Notes: generated by a model not told the origin, from the letters alone. A DNA stretch of 64,000 nt from Phycisphaerae bacterium (GCA_012719955.1 JAAXZI010000041.1:1-64000); one strand, 5' to 3'; counted from the first letter of the stretch, positions 11,650 through 21,503 are shown. Made by a program: numbers and translations.

Positions 11650-11820
11650 TTGAAGTCAAACAGCGTCGGGCATGCTCACCCGCGGCCACAAAACCAAGTG
11701 GTGTTCGCAGCGTCATCGGGGTTGCGCGTGTGCATGGCACCCGGTCACGATAGCATGGACCGGGCACGACCGCGTGTTCGTGATTCGCCCTTTTGCGCTG
11801 CACGGCAGGCCAGAGGATCT

Positions 11821-12771
11821 TCAGCCCATCTCGGAGTCAAACCGCCACAAGCCGGCCTGCCGGGCGAAGACGAAGGCCGTCCGGATCTCTTCCTGCGTGG
11901 GCCGACGGTTGATCGCGGCGAATCGTTCCTGACGCCCGCCGTGGCGGACAAAACCTTCGGGCCGGTATTGGCCCATGATGTTGACGAAGGTATCCCGTGA
12001 AAGTCCCCCCAGCCATTCAAAAACCCGGCGGCTCTCCTCCAGCAGGCCCGGCATAACCAGGTGTCGAACCAGCAGACCGCGGCAGGCCAGGCCCTCCGGC
12101 GTGAATTTCAGGTCGCCCACCTGACGATGCATTTCCGCGATGGCCGCGCAGGCTCGTTCGCCGTAGTCCGGCGCGGTCAGATAGAGGCCGCAGTGCTCCG
12201 GCGACCATAGCTTGAAGTCCGGCATGTAGATGTCCACCAGGCCATCCAGCAGGCGAATGGATTCCGGCGAATCGTAGGCCCCGCTGTTGTACACAATCGG
12301 AATCCGCAAGCCCCGCTCCACCGCGAGGGCGAGCGTCTCGATGATCTGCGGCACTACGTGGCTGGGTGTGACCAGATTGATGTTATGGCAGCCCTTCTCC
12401 TGCAGAGCGATCATAATGTGGGCAATGGCCTCGGCGGAACAGGCTTCCCCTTCATGGCCGTGGCTGAGGTCCCAGTTCTGGCAAAAGACGCAGCCCAGAT
12501 TACAGCCGGCAAAGAAGATGGTGCCGCTGCCGTTCCAGCCGCGCAGGCAAACTTCCTCGCCGAAATGAGCGAAAGCCGAAGCAACTCGAACGAAACGGCC
12601 GGTCCGGCAAAAGCCGAGTTCGCCCGCAACACGATCAACCTCACAATGGCGTGGACACACCTGACAGCATCGCAGTGCCTCGATGACGACCCGCGCCCGA
12701 TCGCGCAACCTCCGCCGATGCCGTTCCTGCAGGTAGGCGGGCACAAAAGACTCGACCGTAAACCGATTCAT
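11821..12771 (-). CDS. Radical SAM protein, PflA/AmmeMemoRadiSam-like
   Basis: CQVCPRHCEVDR upstream motif, FFAGCNLGCVFCQNWDLSH (CxxxCxxC), LVTPSHVVPQIIETL, DFKLWSPEH. Confidence 0.85.
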   Translation of the reverse strand: MNRFTVESFVPAYLQERHRRRLRDRARVVIEALRCCQVCPRHCEVDRVAGELGFCRTGRFVRVASAFAHFGEEVCLRGWNGSGTIFFAGCNLGCVFCQNWDLSHGHEGEACSAEAIAHIMIALQEKGCHNINLVTPSHVVPQIIETLALAVERGLRIPIVYNSGAYDSPESIRLLDGLVDIYMPDFKLWSPEHCGLYLTAPDYGERACAAIAEMHRQVGDLKFTPEGLACRGLLVRHLVMPGLLEESRRVFEWLGGLSRDTFVNIMGQYRPEGFVRHGGRQERFAAINRRPTQEEIRTAFVFARQAGLWRFDSEMG

Positions 12772-12839
12772 GGAGGCTCATGATACCGCGGCCGTACTTC
12801 CGAGGTGAGTATGGCGTGCGTATCCAGCAGCAAGCTCAC
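12768..12839 (-). pseudogene. VapC/PIN-toxin N-terminal remnant
   Basis: GTG start overlapping the antitoxin stop, then (M)SLLLDTHAILTSEVRPRYHEPP*; the PIN-like LLLDTHAIL signature is present and the rest of the domain is missing. Confidence 0.6.
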
Positions 12840-13036
12840 ATGTACTCCGCGAAATCCTTGATGTGCTCGTCGTCTTCCTGAATCACAGTCAAGATTCCCA
12901 GGGCACTCCCCGGCTTGCGCTGCTTGCGCGGTGGCTTTGGCTCCGGCAATTCCACGATGACCCGCGTCCCCTCTGGCAGCGGAACAGGCTCCTCCAGAAC
13001 CACAACACCGCCTCTGATGGTGCCGGGAATCTTCAT
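12836..13036 (-). CDS. Small antitoxin-like protein (VapB/DUF104-type)
   Basis: MKIPGTIRGGVVVLEEPVPLPEGTRVIVELPEP...; typical beta-strand antitoxin N-terminus. Confidence 0.6.
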   Translation of the reverse strand: MKIPGTIRGGVVVLEEPVPLPEGTRVIVELPEPKPPRKQRKPGSALGILTVIQEDDEHIKDFAEYM

Positions 13037-13180
13037 AACCGTATTCCTTGCACGAGACCCTGGATTGACACTGGCCTATTGTACTCCCAAGGGCATCGCA
13101 GGCCGATACCTGCGAGCCACACACTCTGACCTGGCCATGTTGGTGTTGCGGAGAATCCGCCTGCGGGCTATCGTGCCTGA

Positions 13181-14125
13181 ATGCTCAAGCAACGTTTGCT
13201 CTACGGCAGCCTCATGATCGTGGCCATCGTCGGAATCGTGATTCTCGACGGATGGCTCTCCCAATCGGCGTTGACCAGGGCCATCAGCGCGCCTGAGCTC
13301 GGCGCGCCAGGGGACACCACCCTGCTGCGCTGCGCGCTGCCCATCACGCTGCTCGTCGTGTTCCTCTGTGTTCTGGCCACCTACGAGATGTCCCATCTGT
13401 GCCAGGCGGGCGGCTTCCGCCCGGCCGCGCACTGGGCGGCCCTCGTTTCCGCCGGACTGGCCTTCCTCCCCTGGCTTGAGATGCAGAACCTCCAGGCCCG
13501 CGTCGCCATCCCGATTCACCTGAGTCTCTGGTGGCTCACCGGCGGGCTGCTGGGGACGTGTCTGGCCCTGCTTTTGCGCAAGACCACGGAGCGGGCCCTC
13601 TCCAACATGGCCCTCACCATGTTCCTGATCCTCTACCTGGGTCTGCTGGGCTCCTTCGCAGTGCGGATCCGGTGCCTGCTGCCGGGCGCGGCCGGAGCGG
13701 GGCTGGTGGTGTACTTCATTCTCACGGTCAAATCGAGCGACATCGGAGCCTATTTCACCGGCCTGGCCTTCGGCCGGCACAAGCTCATCCCCTGGCTCAG
13801 CCCCGGCAAGACCATCGAGGGCGCGGTCGGGGCGGTCGTCTTTTCCGCGCTGGTCGCGGCCGGGGGCGTGTACCTGTGGGAAAGTCTGCCGATCCTCGGC
13901 CCGGCGCCGCTGAAGATCCCACAAGCCCTTGCGTTTGGAGCAGTTATGGCCATCGCCGGCCATCTGGGAGACTTAACCGAATCGGCCTTCAAGCGCGATA
14001 TGGGGGTCAAAGACTCCGGGCAGGTGGTGCCGGCCTTCGGCGGGTTGCTGGATATCCTGGATTCACCCCTTTTTACCGCCCCGATTGCCTGGTTCGTATT
14101 CAATATTGGTATGGGGGGACGCTAA
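13181..14125 (+). CDS. cdsA: Phosphatidate cytidylyltransferase
   Basis: Multi-TM; SSDIGAYFTGLAFGRHKLIPWLSPGKTIEGAVGAVV and GDLTESAFKRDMGVKDSGQVVPAFGGLLDILDSPLF. Confidence 0.95.
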   Translation: MLKQRLLYGSLMIVAIVGIVILDGWLSQSALTRAISAPELGAPGDTTLLRCALPITLLVVFLCVLATYEMSHLCQAGGFRPAAHWAALVSAGLAFLPWLEMQNLQARVAIPIHLSLWWLTGGLLGTCLALLLRKTTERALSNMALTMFLILYLGLLGSFAVRIRCLLPGAAGAGLVVYFILTVKSSDIGAYFTGLAFGRHKLIPWLSPGKTIEGAVGAVVFSALVAAGGVYLWESLPILGPAPLKIPQALAFGAVMAIAGHLGDLTESAFKRDMGVKDSGQVVPAFGGLLDILDSPLFTAPIAWFVFNIGMGGR

Positions 14126-14220
14126 AATAGGGGGTTACCCCGGGGCAATGTGGCGCTGCCGGGAAACAGGCGGGTGAAAGGCCCGCCTCCCTGATCACCA
14201 GACAGGAGACTAACGAGAAG

Positions 14221-15198
14221 TTGGAACTGACCATCACATTGGACGATTCGGAAAAGCGAGCCACATTGTTCGGCTCTGGCGATAAAAACCTTCGACTCAT
14301 CCGTGGGGCTTTGGGCGTTCAAATCACCGCGCGGGACGCGACGGTCAAGCTTTCCGGCAACCCCCAGGCGGTCGGGCAGGCCGCTTCGGTTCTCGAAGAA
14401 TTACAACGCCTTCTGCGACACTCAGAAGAACTGACCGACCAGCAGGTGACGGATGCGATCACCTCGGTGGCCGTGGCCCACACTGCGGAGAATGGGTCGG
14501 GAGGCGTCATCGATGTCTATTCGCGCCATATCGTGATCCGGGCCCGAACGCCCGGCCAGGCGGCGTATATCAACGCGGTGCGGGAAAACGATCTGGTGTT
14601 CTGCGTGGGACCGGCCGGCAGCGGTAAGACCTACCTGGCGGTGGCCATGGCCGTGGCCATGCTCAAGTCCGGCCAGATCCAGCGTATCGTGCTCGTGCGC
14701 CCGGCGGTCGAAGCCGGCGAAAAACTGGGGTTCCTGCCCGGCGACATGGCGGCGAAGGTCAACCCTTACCTGCGGCCGCTTTTCGACGCCATGCACGACA
14801 TGATGACCTATGATCAAATCAAGCGGTTTATCGCCAATGATGTAATTGAAGTGGCGCCGCTGGCCTTTATGCGCGGCCGGACGCTCAACAATAGTGCAAT
14901 CATACTGGACGAGGCCCAGAACACGACGGTCTCCCAGATGCTGATGTTCTTGACCCGGCTGGGCAATAACAGCAAGATGATTGTGACCGGCGATGACAGC
15001 CAGGTCGACCTCGAGAAGCCCGAAAGCAGCGGCATGACCGACGCCTTGCGGCGGCTCAAGAACATTCCAGGGATCGGGATCATCCGCCTGGAGCAGCAGG
15101 ATATCGTCCGGCATCGGCTGGTACAGAATATCGTGACCGCTTATGGCAACAATAACGGGAGAGGCCGGGCATTACCGGACGTGAGCCCCCGTGAGTAA
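14221..15198 (+). CDS. PhoH family ATPase
   Basis: CVGPAGSGKTYLAVAMAVAML, RPAVEAGEKLGFLPGDMAAKVNPYLRPLFDAM, IILDEAQNTTVSQMLMFLTRLG. TTG start. Confidence 0.95.
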   Translation: MELTITLDDSEKRATLFGSGDKNLRLIRGALGVQITARDATVKLSGNPQAVGQAASVLEELQRLLRHSEELTDQQVTDAITSVAVAHTAENGSGGVIDVYSRHIVIRARTPGQAAYINAVRENDLVFCVGPAGSGKTYLAVAMAVAMLKSGQIQRIVLVRPAVEAGEKLGFLPGDMAAKVNPYLRPLFDAMHDMMTYDQIKRFIANDVIEVAPLAFMRGRTLNNSAIILDEAQNTTVSQMLMFLTRLGNNSKMIVTGDDSQVDLEKPESSGMTDALRRLKNIPGIGIIRLEQQDIVRHRLVQNIVTAYGNNNGRGRALPDVSPRE

Positions 15199-15287
15199 CG
15201 TGACGGCCCGTGGTAGACGATGAATGGATTAATCAGGACGTCCCGCCAGGCCGGGACGCCCCCACCGGCCGGACGGATTAACGAGGG

Positions 15288-17798
15288 ATGACCCCTAAAA
15301 CGTCAAGTCGAGTCACTTCCGATATGCGCCGTCAAGAGGCGCGGCGTCAACGCGGCGAAGTCTGCGGGACGCTGTGGCAGAGAATCTCCCGCACGACCAA
15401 CCCCCGCGTTCTGCTGATCTGGGCGGTATTCTATTTCGCGGTGGTGGCCATCCTGTTGGCTGGGCGCGAGTCCATGCCCTGGCGCCTGATGCAGAAGGTG
15501 GATCGCGACATCACCGCGCGGGTGAACTTCCACTTCATCGACCAGCTCGAAACCGACAGCTTGCGACAGAAGGCGCATGCCGCAGTGCCGTTCATCTATG
15601 TCAGCAACGAGGCGCCGCTGAGCGACATTCAATCGCGGCTCACGGAACTGTTCAACGTGGCCCGGGCAACGCGCGATGACACAGCAGCCTTCCTGGCCGA
15701 GGCAGCAAAGCGAAAGTGGAACCTCAACGAACACCCGGAGGCCTTTTCCGCCCTGCGGCAGTACGCCGCGAACGATGAGAGCCCCACGGCCTGGGACGAA
15801 CTGCTCAAGCGGCTGGTGGAGGGCCTGGAGGGCGAACCGCTCGTCGATCAGCTCGGCGATGCCCAACTGCGTCCGGCCGGCCACAAGTCGCAACTGCGCC
15901 GGGCGGGAGAGTCAGCCCTGGAGGTTCAGACCGCGGCGCTGGAGCTGGTAACGCCGGAGAATATCCGCAAGGTCGCCCAGCGGAGCGCGGCGGCGGTGTT
16001 TCCCGCGAATCTCTGTCCGCTGGTGGTGGACGCCATCGTTCAGTCATTGTCGGGAAGTTCCGCGGACAAAAAGCCGACCGCCCGTCCTTTGTGGCGCTAC
16101 GACACCAAGGCCACGCTCGAAGCCCAGCAACTGGCCATGGCCGCCGTCCCCAACGTGGAGCGCAGCTATAAGGCCGGGGAAACGCTGGTGACCGCCGGCC
16201 CCAACAAGCGACTCTCCGCGGCGGAACTCGACCTGCTCAAGCGCGAGCATCAGGCTTTTCTGCACGCCCGGCGGACGGACTGGGAACTGCGTCAGAAGCA
16301 CCTGCGCTTTCAGGCGGGCATGGCCGGGCTCGTGCTGCTGCTCACCCTGGGGTTGGCCTGCTACGCCATTTCGTTCGAAACGACGGGCTTTCGCAGGCCG
16401 GCCAAGAACCTGGCCCTGACGGCCCTCCTGCTGACCATGCTGGCCGGCGCCCGGCTGATCGAACTGGCGGAATGGCCCTATGATCTGCCTGTCGAGTTCT
16501 CCGTTGGGCTGGTGACCATCGCGGCGGCGCTGATGACCATCGCCTTTGGCCAGCGGTTCGCGTTCGGCGGCGGTGGAGCGTTGTGCGCGCTGGTGACCCT
16601 GGCCTCGCGGGGCGACCTGGCCCTGTTTCTGACTCTCCTGACCGCGACGACGATCAGCGTGTTCCTGCTCAAGGAGATCCGCACCCGCAGCAAGGTGATC
16701 CTGGTGGGTATGCTGGCCAGCGCAGGCGCGATGCTCGCATCGGCGTCGGCGGGCTTCCTGCTCGGCGAGGACGTGCGGTACGCCCTGGTGCACGCGGCCT
16801 GCGCCGGCATGGCCGCCGTGGTGGCCGGCTTCGTGGTGCAGGGCATTCTGCCGCAGTTCGAGCGGATCTTCGGCATCGCCACCAGCATGACGCTGCTGGA
16901 GTGGTGTGACGCGAGCCGGCCGCTGCTGCGTCTGCTGGCCCAGAACGCCCCCGGCACCTACAGCCATTCGCTGATGATCTCGCAGATGGCTGAAGAGGCC
17001 GCCGAGAGCGTCGGGGCCCGCGGCCTGCTGGCCCGGGTCGGCGCGCTGTATCACGACGTCGGCAAGGCCTCCAAACCCGACTATTTCGTCGAAAACCAGC
17101 AGCCGCGCAACAACCGGCACGACAAGCTCTCGCCGACCATGAGCATGCTGATTATCCTGGGCCACGTGAAGGACGGCATCGAGATGGCCCGGGCCTACGG
17201 CCTGCCCAAGATCCTGCATCAGTTTATCGCCGAGCATCACGGCACCACCGTGGTGCGCTATTTCCATCGGGCCGCCTGCGAAGCCGAAGCCAACGCGGTT
17301 ACCAAGCGGTTCTGCGACCGCGACGTGCCGGAGAGCGAATTCCGCTATCCGGGGCCCAAGCCACGCTCCAAGGAATCGGCCATTCTGATGCTCTGCGACG
17401 GCTGCGAAGGCGCGGTGCGGGCCTTGTCCCAGCCGACTCCGGGCCGGATCGAGAATGTGGTTCACCAGGTGGTGATGGACCGGCTCAACGATGGCCAGTT
17501 CGACGATTGCGACATTACGCTCCGCGAACTGAAGCTGCTGGAGCGCTCGCTGGTCAAGAGCCTGACCGCCATCCACCACGCACGCATCAAGTATCCGGAC
17601 AAGGTTCCGGCCAGCAACGGCCGCGCCGCCAATGGCGATGCAGGCAAGTCGACGGCCGCAAACGGCGGCGGCGCGCCCCACCGAGCCGCCAACGGCGGAG
17701 CCAACCAAAACAACAGCCACGCGGGAGCACCAAAGCGTTCGGACAAAAAGTCCGACGAGGCTTCCGAGGGTAATTCCGAGGTCTTACGTCAGGCGTGA
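15288..17798 (+). CDS. 7TM-HD family phosphohydrolase (PgpH/YqfF-like)
   Basis: 7TM region and HD domain (APGTYSHSLMISQMAEEAAES...ALYHDVGKASKPDYFVENQ, ILGHVKDGIEMARAYGLP). Confidence 0.93.
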   Translation: MTPKTSSRVTSDMRRQEARRQRGEVCGTLWQRISRTTNPRVLLIWAVFYFAVVAILLAGRESMPWRLMQKVDRDITARVNFHFIDQLETDSLRQKAHAAVPFIYVSNEAPLSDIQSRLTELFNVARATRDDTAAFLAEAAKRKWNLNEHPEAFSALRQYAANDESPTAWDELLKRLVEGLEGEPLVDQLGDAQLRPAGHKSQLRRAGESALEVQTAALELVTPENIRKVAQRSAAAVFPANLCPLVVDAIVQSLSGSSADKKPTARPLWRYDTKATLEAQQLAMAAVPNVERSYKAGETLVTAGPNKRLSAAELDLLKREHQAFLHARRTDWELRQKHLRFQAGMAGLVLLLTLGLACYAISFETTGFRRPAKNLALTALLLTMLAGARLIELAEWPYDLPVEFSVGLVTIAAALMTIAFGQRFAFGGGGALCALVTLASRGDLALFLTLLTATTISVFLLKEIRTRSKVILVGMLASAGAMLASASAGFLLGEDVRYALVHAACAGMAAVVAGFVVQGILPQFERIFGIATSMTLLEWCDASRPLLRLLAQNAPGTYSHSLMISQMAEEAAESVGARGLLARVGALYHDVGKASKPDYFVENQQPRNNRHDKLSPTMSMLIILGHVKDGIEMARAYGLPKILHQFIAEHHGTTVVRYFHRAACEAEANAVTKRFCDRDVPESEFRYPGPKPRSKESAILMLCDGCEGAVRALSQPTPGRIENVVHQVVMDRLNDGQFDDCDITLRELKLLERSLVKSLTAIHHARIKYPDKVPASNGRAANGDAGKSTAANGGGAPHRAANGGANQNNSHAGAPKRSDKKSDEASEGNSEVLRQA

Positions 17799-18283
17799 GG
17801 AAACGAAAACAACCACTCCCGACGGGGGGACGGAAGGGCCGGATCACCGTTCGGCGGTTGACCCGCGACGTGGAGGTGAGCGCGCGACAAGTTGCCGCCG
17901 CCGCCCGAGCCGCGCTGGGCGACCGGCCGATGCGCGCGCTGAGCGTGGTCCTGGTGGACGACGACGCCATAGCCGACCTGCACGAGCGGTTCATGGGGCT
18001 GCCCGGTCCGACGGACGTGTTGACTTTTGATCTGCGCGACGATCCGGACCAGGCGGAAATCGAGGGCGAAATCACGATATCGGTGGACACGGCCCGCCGG
18101 CAGGCCCGTCAGTACCGGGCCGGCCAGACTGAAGAGCTGCTGCGTTACGTCATCCATGGCGTGCTGCACCTCTCGGGCTATGATGATGATACTCCCGCTC
18201 GTCGGCGGCGGATGAGGCGCGAGGAGAATCGAGTGCTCGAGTTGCTCGGAATACGCCGGCAGGGGTTGCGTCGGCATGTATAG
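17795..18283 (+). CDS. ybeY: rRNA maturation factor YbeY
   Basis: LVDDDAIADLHERFMGLPGPTDVLTFDL, YVIHGVLHLSGYDDDT; sits after phoH-HD as expected. Confidence 0.9.
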   Translation: MRKRKQPLPTGGRKGRITVRRLTRDVEVSARQVAAAARAALGDRPMRALSVVLVDDDAIADLHERFMGLPGPTDVLTFDLRDDPDQAEIEGEITISVDTARRQARQYRAGQTEELLRYVIHGVLHLSGYDDDTPARRRRMRREENRVLELLGIRRQGLRRHV

Positions 18284-19556
18284 CGCGGAACTCTGGACGA
18301 CTCTGCTGTTGCTGGTCGTGATCGTGTTGTCCACGACGGCGAACGCGGCTTTGCGCACCGTGTCGCGCGTGCGCCTGATGGAGCGACTCACCCAGGCGGG
18401 AAAATCCCCGGACCTGCTCAACCGGCTGCTGCAACGCCGCTCGGAGCTGCTCATCGCCACCTCTACCGTGCGGCTTGGCGCGATTCTGGTCCTGGTGCTG
18501 CTGGTCGCCCGCACGGTGGGCATCCGTCCGGCACAGACTCCCCTGCAGGCCTATGCGGCCGCCTTCCTGCTGCCCATGCTGCTGATCCTGATCATGGGCG
18601 TGGCGGTTCCCAATGCCTGGGCGCGTTATGCCGGCGATGTCTTCCTGGCCCGAGCCCTGCCGGTGCTGCTGGGCCTGCGCCATGTGCTCTATCCGCTGGT
18701 GGCCTTCCTGCATCTGTTTGACGGCCTGGTGCGGCGCCTGGCCGGCGTTCCCCAGGTGAACCAGGAGCAAGCGGAGGCCGATCAGATCGAACGCGAGATC
18801 CTGGGCGTGGTCAGCGAGGCGGAGTCGGCCGGAGCGGTCAACGAGGAAGACGCCGAGATGATCGAGTCGGTCATCGAATTCCGGGACACGCAGGTCGAGG
18901 AGATCATGACCCCGCGCACGGAGATTGTGGCCGTGCCCGCCACCGCGACGCTTTTCGAGGTCAAGGAAACGATCGCCCACGAAGGCCATTCGCGCCTGCC
19001 GGTCTACGGCGAGAATATCGACGACATCAAGGGCGTGCTCTACGCCAAGGATCTCCTGAAGCTGGACGACACCCGGTTCGATCCGCTGGCCGTCATGCGC
19101 AAGGTGCCTTTCGTGCCGGAGACCAAGCGCGTGGCCGACCTGCTGACCGAGCTGCGCGAGAAGCAGGTGCACATCGCCATCGTGCTCGACGAATACGGCG
19201 GCACCGCCGGGCTGGTCACCATCGAGGACATCGTCGAGGAGATCGTGGGGGAGATCGCGGACGAGTACGAGGCCGCCCCGCCGGAGACCATCCACCGGAT
19301 CGACGAGCGCACCATCGAGGCGGACGCCCGTGTGCGCATCGACGAACTGAACGACGAGTTGGACCTCGATTTGCCCGAAGAGGAGGACTACGACACGCTG
19401 GGCGGCTTCCTCTTCAGCCACATGGGACGCATCCCGGCCACCGGCGAGGAATACCACTACGGCCAGATTCGCTTCAAGATCCTGGAGGCCGAAGAACGCC
19501 GGATCAACCGCGTCCGGGTGGAGCTCCTGGCCCCCTCGCCCAGCGCCACGGAGTGA
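18276..19556 (+). CDS. CNNM/CorC-type CBS-domain membrane protein (hemolysin family)
   Basis: EEIMTPRTEIVAVPATATLFEV, GHSRLPVYGENIDDIKGVLYAKDLL, IVLDEYGGTAGLVTIEDIVEEIVGEIADEYE, GGFLFSHMGRIPATGEE. Confidence 0.95.
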   Translation: MYSAELWTTLLLLVVIVLSTTANAALRTVSRVRLMERLTQAGKSPDLLNRLLQRRSELLIATSTVRLGAILVLVLLVARTVGIRPAQTPLQAYAAAFLLPMLLILIMGVAVPNAWARYAGDVFLARALPVLLGLRHVLYPLVAFLHLFDGLVRRLAGVPQVNQEQAEADQIEREILGVVSEAESAGAVNEEDAEMIESVIEFRDTQVEEIMTPRTEIVAVPATATLFEVKETIAHEGHSRLPVYGENIDDIKGVLYAKDLLKLDDTRFDPLAVMRKVPFVPETKRVADLLTELREKQVHIAIVLDEYGGTAGLVTIEDIVEEIVGEIADEYEAAPPETIHRIDERTIEADARVRIDELNDELDLDLPEEEDYDTLGGFLFSHMGRIPATGEEYHYGQIRFKILEAEERRINRVRVELLAPSPSATE

Positions 19557-19695
19557 CACCGCCCCGGCCACCATAAGGGCTTGAGTTTAGGGATCTTACG
19601 ATTTCGTCCGGAGAGCGGCCGCCCAGCCTTCACTCGCCATTTTGCCGGCGGCAAGCGGCTTGTTGAACGCCGATCGCTGAGCGCATAAGCGGGGG

Positions 19696-19724
19696 TTGTC
19701 TGTCCGGCTTAGGTACGATAGAAT
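19696..19724 (+). promoter_or_regulatory. Sigma70-like promoter for the tRNA
   Basis: TTGTCT - 17 nt - TAGAAT, just upstream of the tRNA at 19741. Confidence 0.5.
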
Positions 19725-19740
19725 AGCGGGCCTGATAGAC

Positions 19741-19814
19741 GGGCGATTAGCTCAGTTGGCTAGAGCGCTTGCTCGACATGCAAGAGGCCACTGGTTCGAG
19801 TCCAGTATCGCCCA
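19741..19814 (+). tRNA. tRNA-Val (anticodon GAC), CCA not encoded
   Basis: Cloverleaf: gggcgat/atcgccc acceptor, gctc/gagc D-stem, cttgc-TCGACAT-gcaag anticodon arm, actgg-ttcgagt-ccagt T-arm. Confidence 0.93.
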
Positions 19815-20036
19815 TTCCCTCTAACTGCTTGTAACTGCAAGAGTTAGAAACGACCTGAAAAACCTCGCTTTCTGCACTCCTCGCCTTTGGCGTCTTCGCA
19901 TCATTGCACACGGTTTCCGGCAGTTGCTGCACCGTTTTCTGCGCCGCAGCGGGGGCATGCCCTCAAAAGCCCAGCACGATTTGATTATCTGCCCCTTCCA
20001 GACCTGCTATGCCGCCCGCGGCAGGAAGCGGGCCTG
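19747..20036 (-). pseudogene. Degenerate C-terminal remnant of a tRNA-adjacent tyrosine recombinase/integrase
   Basis: Minus frame reads SGPLPAAGGIAGLEGADNQIVLGF*GHAPAAAQKTVQQLPETVCNDAKTPKARSAESEVFQVVSNSCSYKQLEGMGDTGLEPVASCMSSKRSSQLS. The QQLPETVCNDAKT tail plus read-through of the tRNA antisense resembles integrase C-termini; no catalytic region remains. Confidence 0.45.
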
Positions 20037-20225
20037 ACCAGTTCTCAACTTAAGCACTGTGAACAAAGTGCCTTAACCGCAACGAGCAACCAAGATGCTG
20101 GGCCGCCGCTTCGGACATTTCGACGTACGCCTGATTCACCTTTGCCGCACCTTTACAACATTCTTGCCGTGCTCTCACGACATTTTTGTTGACTTCGGAC
20201 CACTCTTGGGCGATACTTATATTGC

Positions 20226-20780
20226 TCATCCACCATGTGTGGAAGGAGTATTCGACGCCGTTCTCTCTGAGGACGGCGTTAGCCTTTTTACAGCAGCATC
20301 TCTCTCCTTTCTCAGGCGGTCAATCCTGCGTGGTCCGTCGGTGCAATAGGCGGTCTTAAGCAGGTAATATGGATTTCCATCTCTTCCCGGTCCACGCTCA
20401 GCCAACACGACCAAATACTGCTCGCAAAGCCAGAGCAGGTGGCAAACCTCTCTTCCCCGCCTGTTCGTCCAGTGGTCGATACAGGGATCGCCATAGTGAT
20501 CGATGATGGCCCGAATCCAGCCGATTCGCGCACAACGAGCGAGGTCCGGCGCGCGGTCGGATTCAATAGCCCCTTCCTGCACACAGTGCCAGAATCAAAA
20601 ACCCTTGCCCCGCGTCGGAGGGTGATAACGGACGCCTACACGACAGCCCCGATACGTGGCCTTCCGGCTGACGAAGTCCTCCACGAAGCGCGCGTATACG
20701 GCGTTCACGTAGGCATCCCAATCACCGCCAAACTGGTCAAGCTCGATAAGGGATGGAAGCCAAGCGGGCAAGGCGATCAC
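20226..20780 (-). pseudogene. Conserved phage-type (PBECR/RelE-like nuclease?) protein interrupted by one in-frame TGA
   Basis: Same frame either side of the stop: (V)IALPAWLPSLIELDQFGGDWDAYVNAVYARFVEDFVSRKATYRGCRVGVRYHPPTRGKGF*FWHCVQEGAIESDRAPDLARCARIGWIRAIIDHYGDPCIDHWTNRRGREVCHLLWLCEQYLVVLAERG...; stop at 20595-20597; GTG start overlaps the DUF3800 stop. Confidence 0.55.
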
Positions 20781-21487
20781 ATGGCACCCCCTTGAGCGAG
20801 CCACCTGAACAGATTGAACTTGGGCTCCCTCAGCCAGGTGCTCTGGTCTAATACTTTCCCTGAGCGTTGGCGGATGCGACGTATCACCGCCAGCTTGGCC
20901 GCATTATTCTGCAACCGGCGGTTGTGATAGGCGACAGCGCCTATCAGCAAGTCCGCCATCTGAATCAGGTTGGATTCGTGGGAACGAATCTGCTGCACCT
21001 TGCGGATGATCTCCCCGCTGCGGTCGTAACGGCTATTGCGAAGAACTTCCTCCAACTTGGCCCTTTTCTGCTCGCTGCGAGTGTCTTTGATGTCCAGGTA
21101 AATGTCGTAGACCTGCTTGGGGTCAATGATGGGCTCCAGCATGCGGAAGCACATCTTGTAGTACCAGTCGTCGTGCGTCTGGTTCCAGCGGCCGTGGACC
21201 AGAAGGGTCTTGTCGGGGATCAGCACGCCCCGGAAGTGCAGATCGTCATCGTCGAAGAAGTAATCCACGAGGTCCAGGTAGAATTGCTGTTTGCCGGGGG
21301 ACACCTTCGTCCACTTGATCTCGAACTCGGGCGCGAGCCCGTGCCTGCTCTTGATCTCCCGGACCCGCGTGGCAATCGCTTTCGACTCGGTTGCTTTGCA
21401 CCACACCGCGCCCAGCACCATCACGGTGATGCGGTCGTTCTCCAGGTGGCAGCTTTCATCGCAGTAGACGTTGAAGACTTCAGCCAT
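20777..21487 (-). CDS. DUF3800 domain protein
   Basis: MAEVFNVYCDESCHLENDRITVMVLGAVW...IYLDIKDTRSEQKRAKLEEVL...HESNLIQMADLLIGAVAYHNRR. Confidence 0.75.
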   Translation of the reverse strand: MAEVFNVYCDESCHLENDRITVMVLGAVWCKATESKAIATRVREIKSRHGLAPEFEIKWTKVSPGKQQFYLDLVDYFFDDDDLHFRGVLIPDKTLLVHGRWNQTHDDWYYKMCFRMLEPIIDPKQVYDIYLDIKDTRSEQKRAKLEEVLRNSRYDRSGEIIRKVQQIRSHESNLIQMADLLIGAVAYHNRRLQNNAAKLAVIRRIRQRSGKVLDQSTWLREPKFNLFRWLAQGGAM

Positions 21488-21503
21488 ACGATGCGCTCCC
21501 GCT

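Noticed and set aside
20595-20597. In-frame TGA as selenocysteine codon
   Set aside because: Position does not correspond to a conserved Cys/Sec site and no SECIS-like hairpin was recognised; decay is the simpler explanation.
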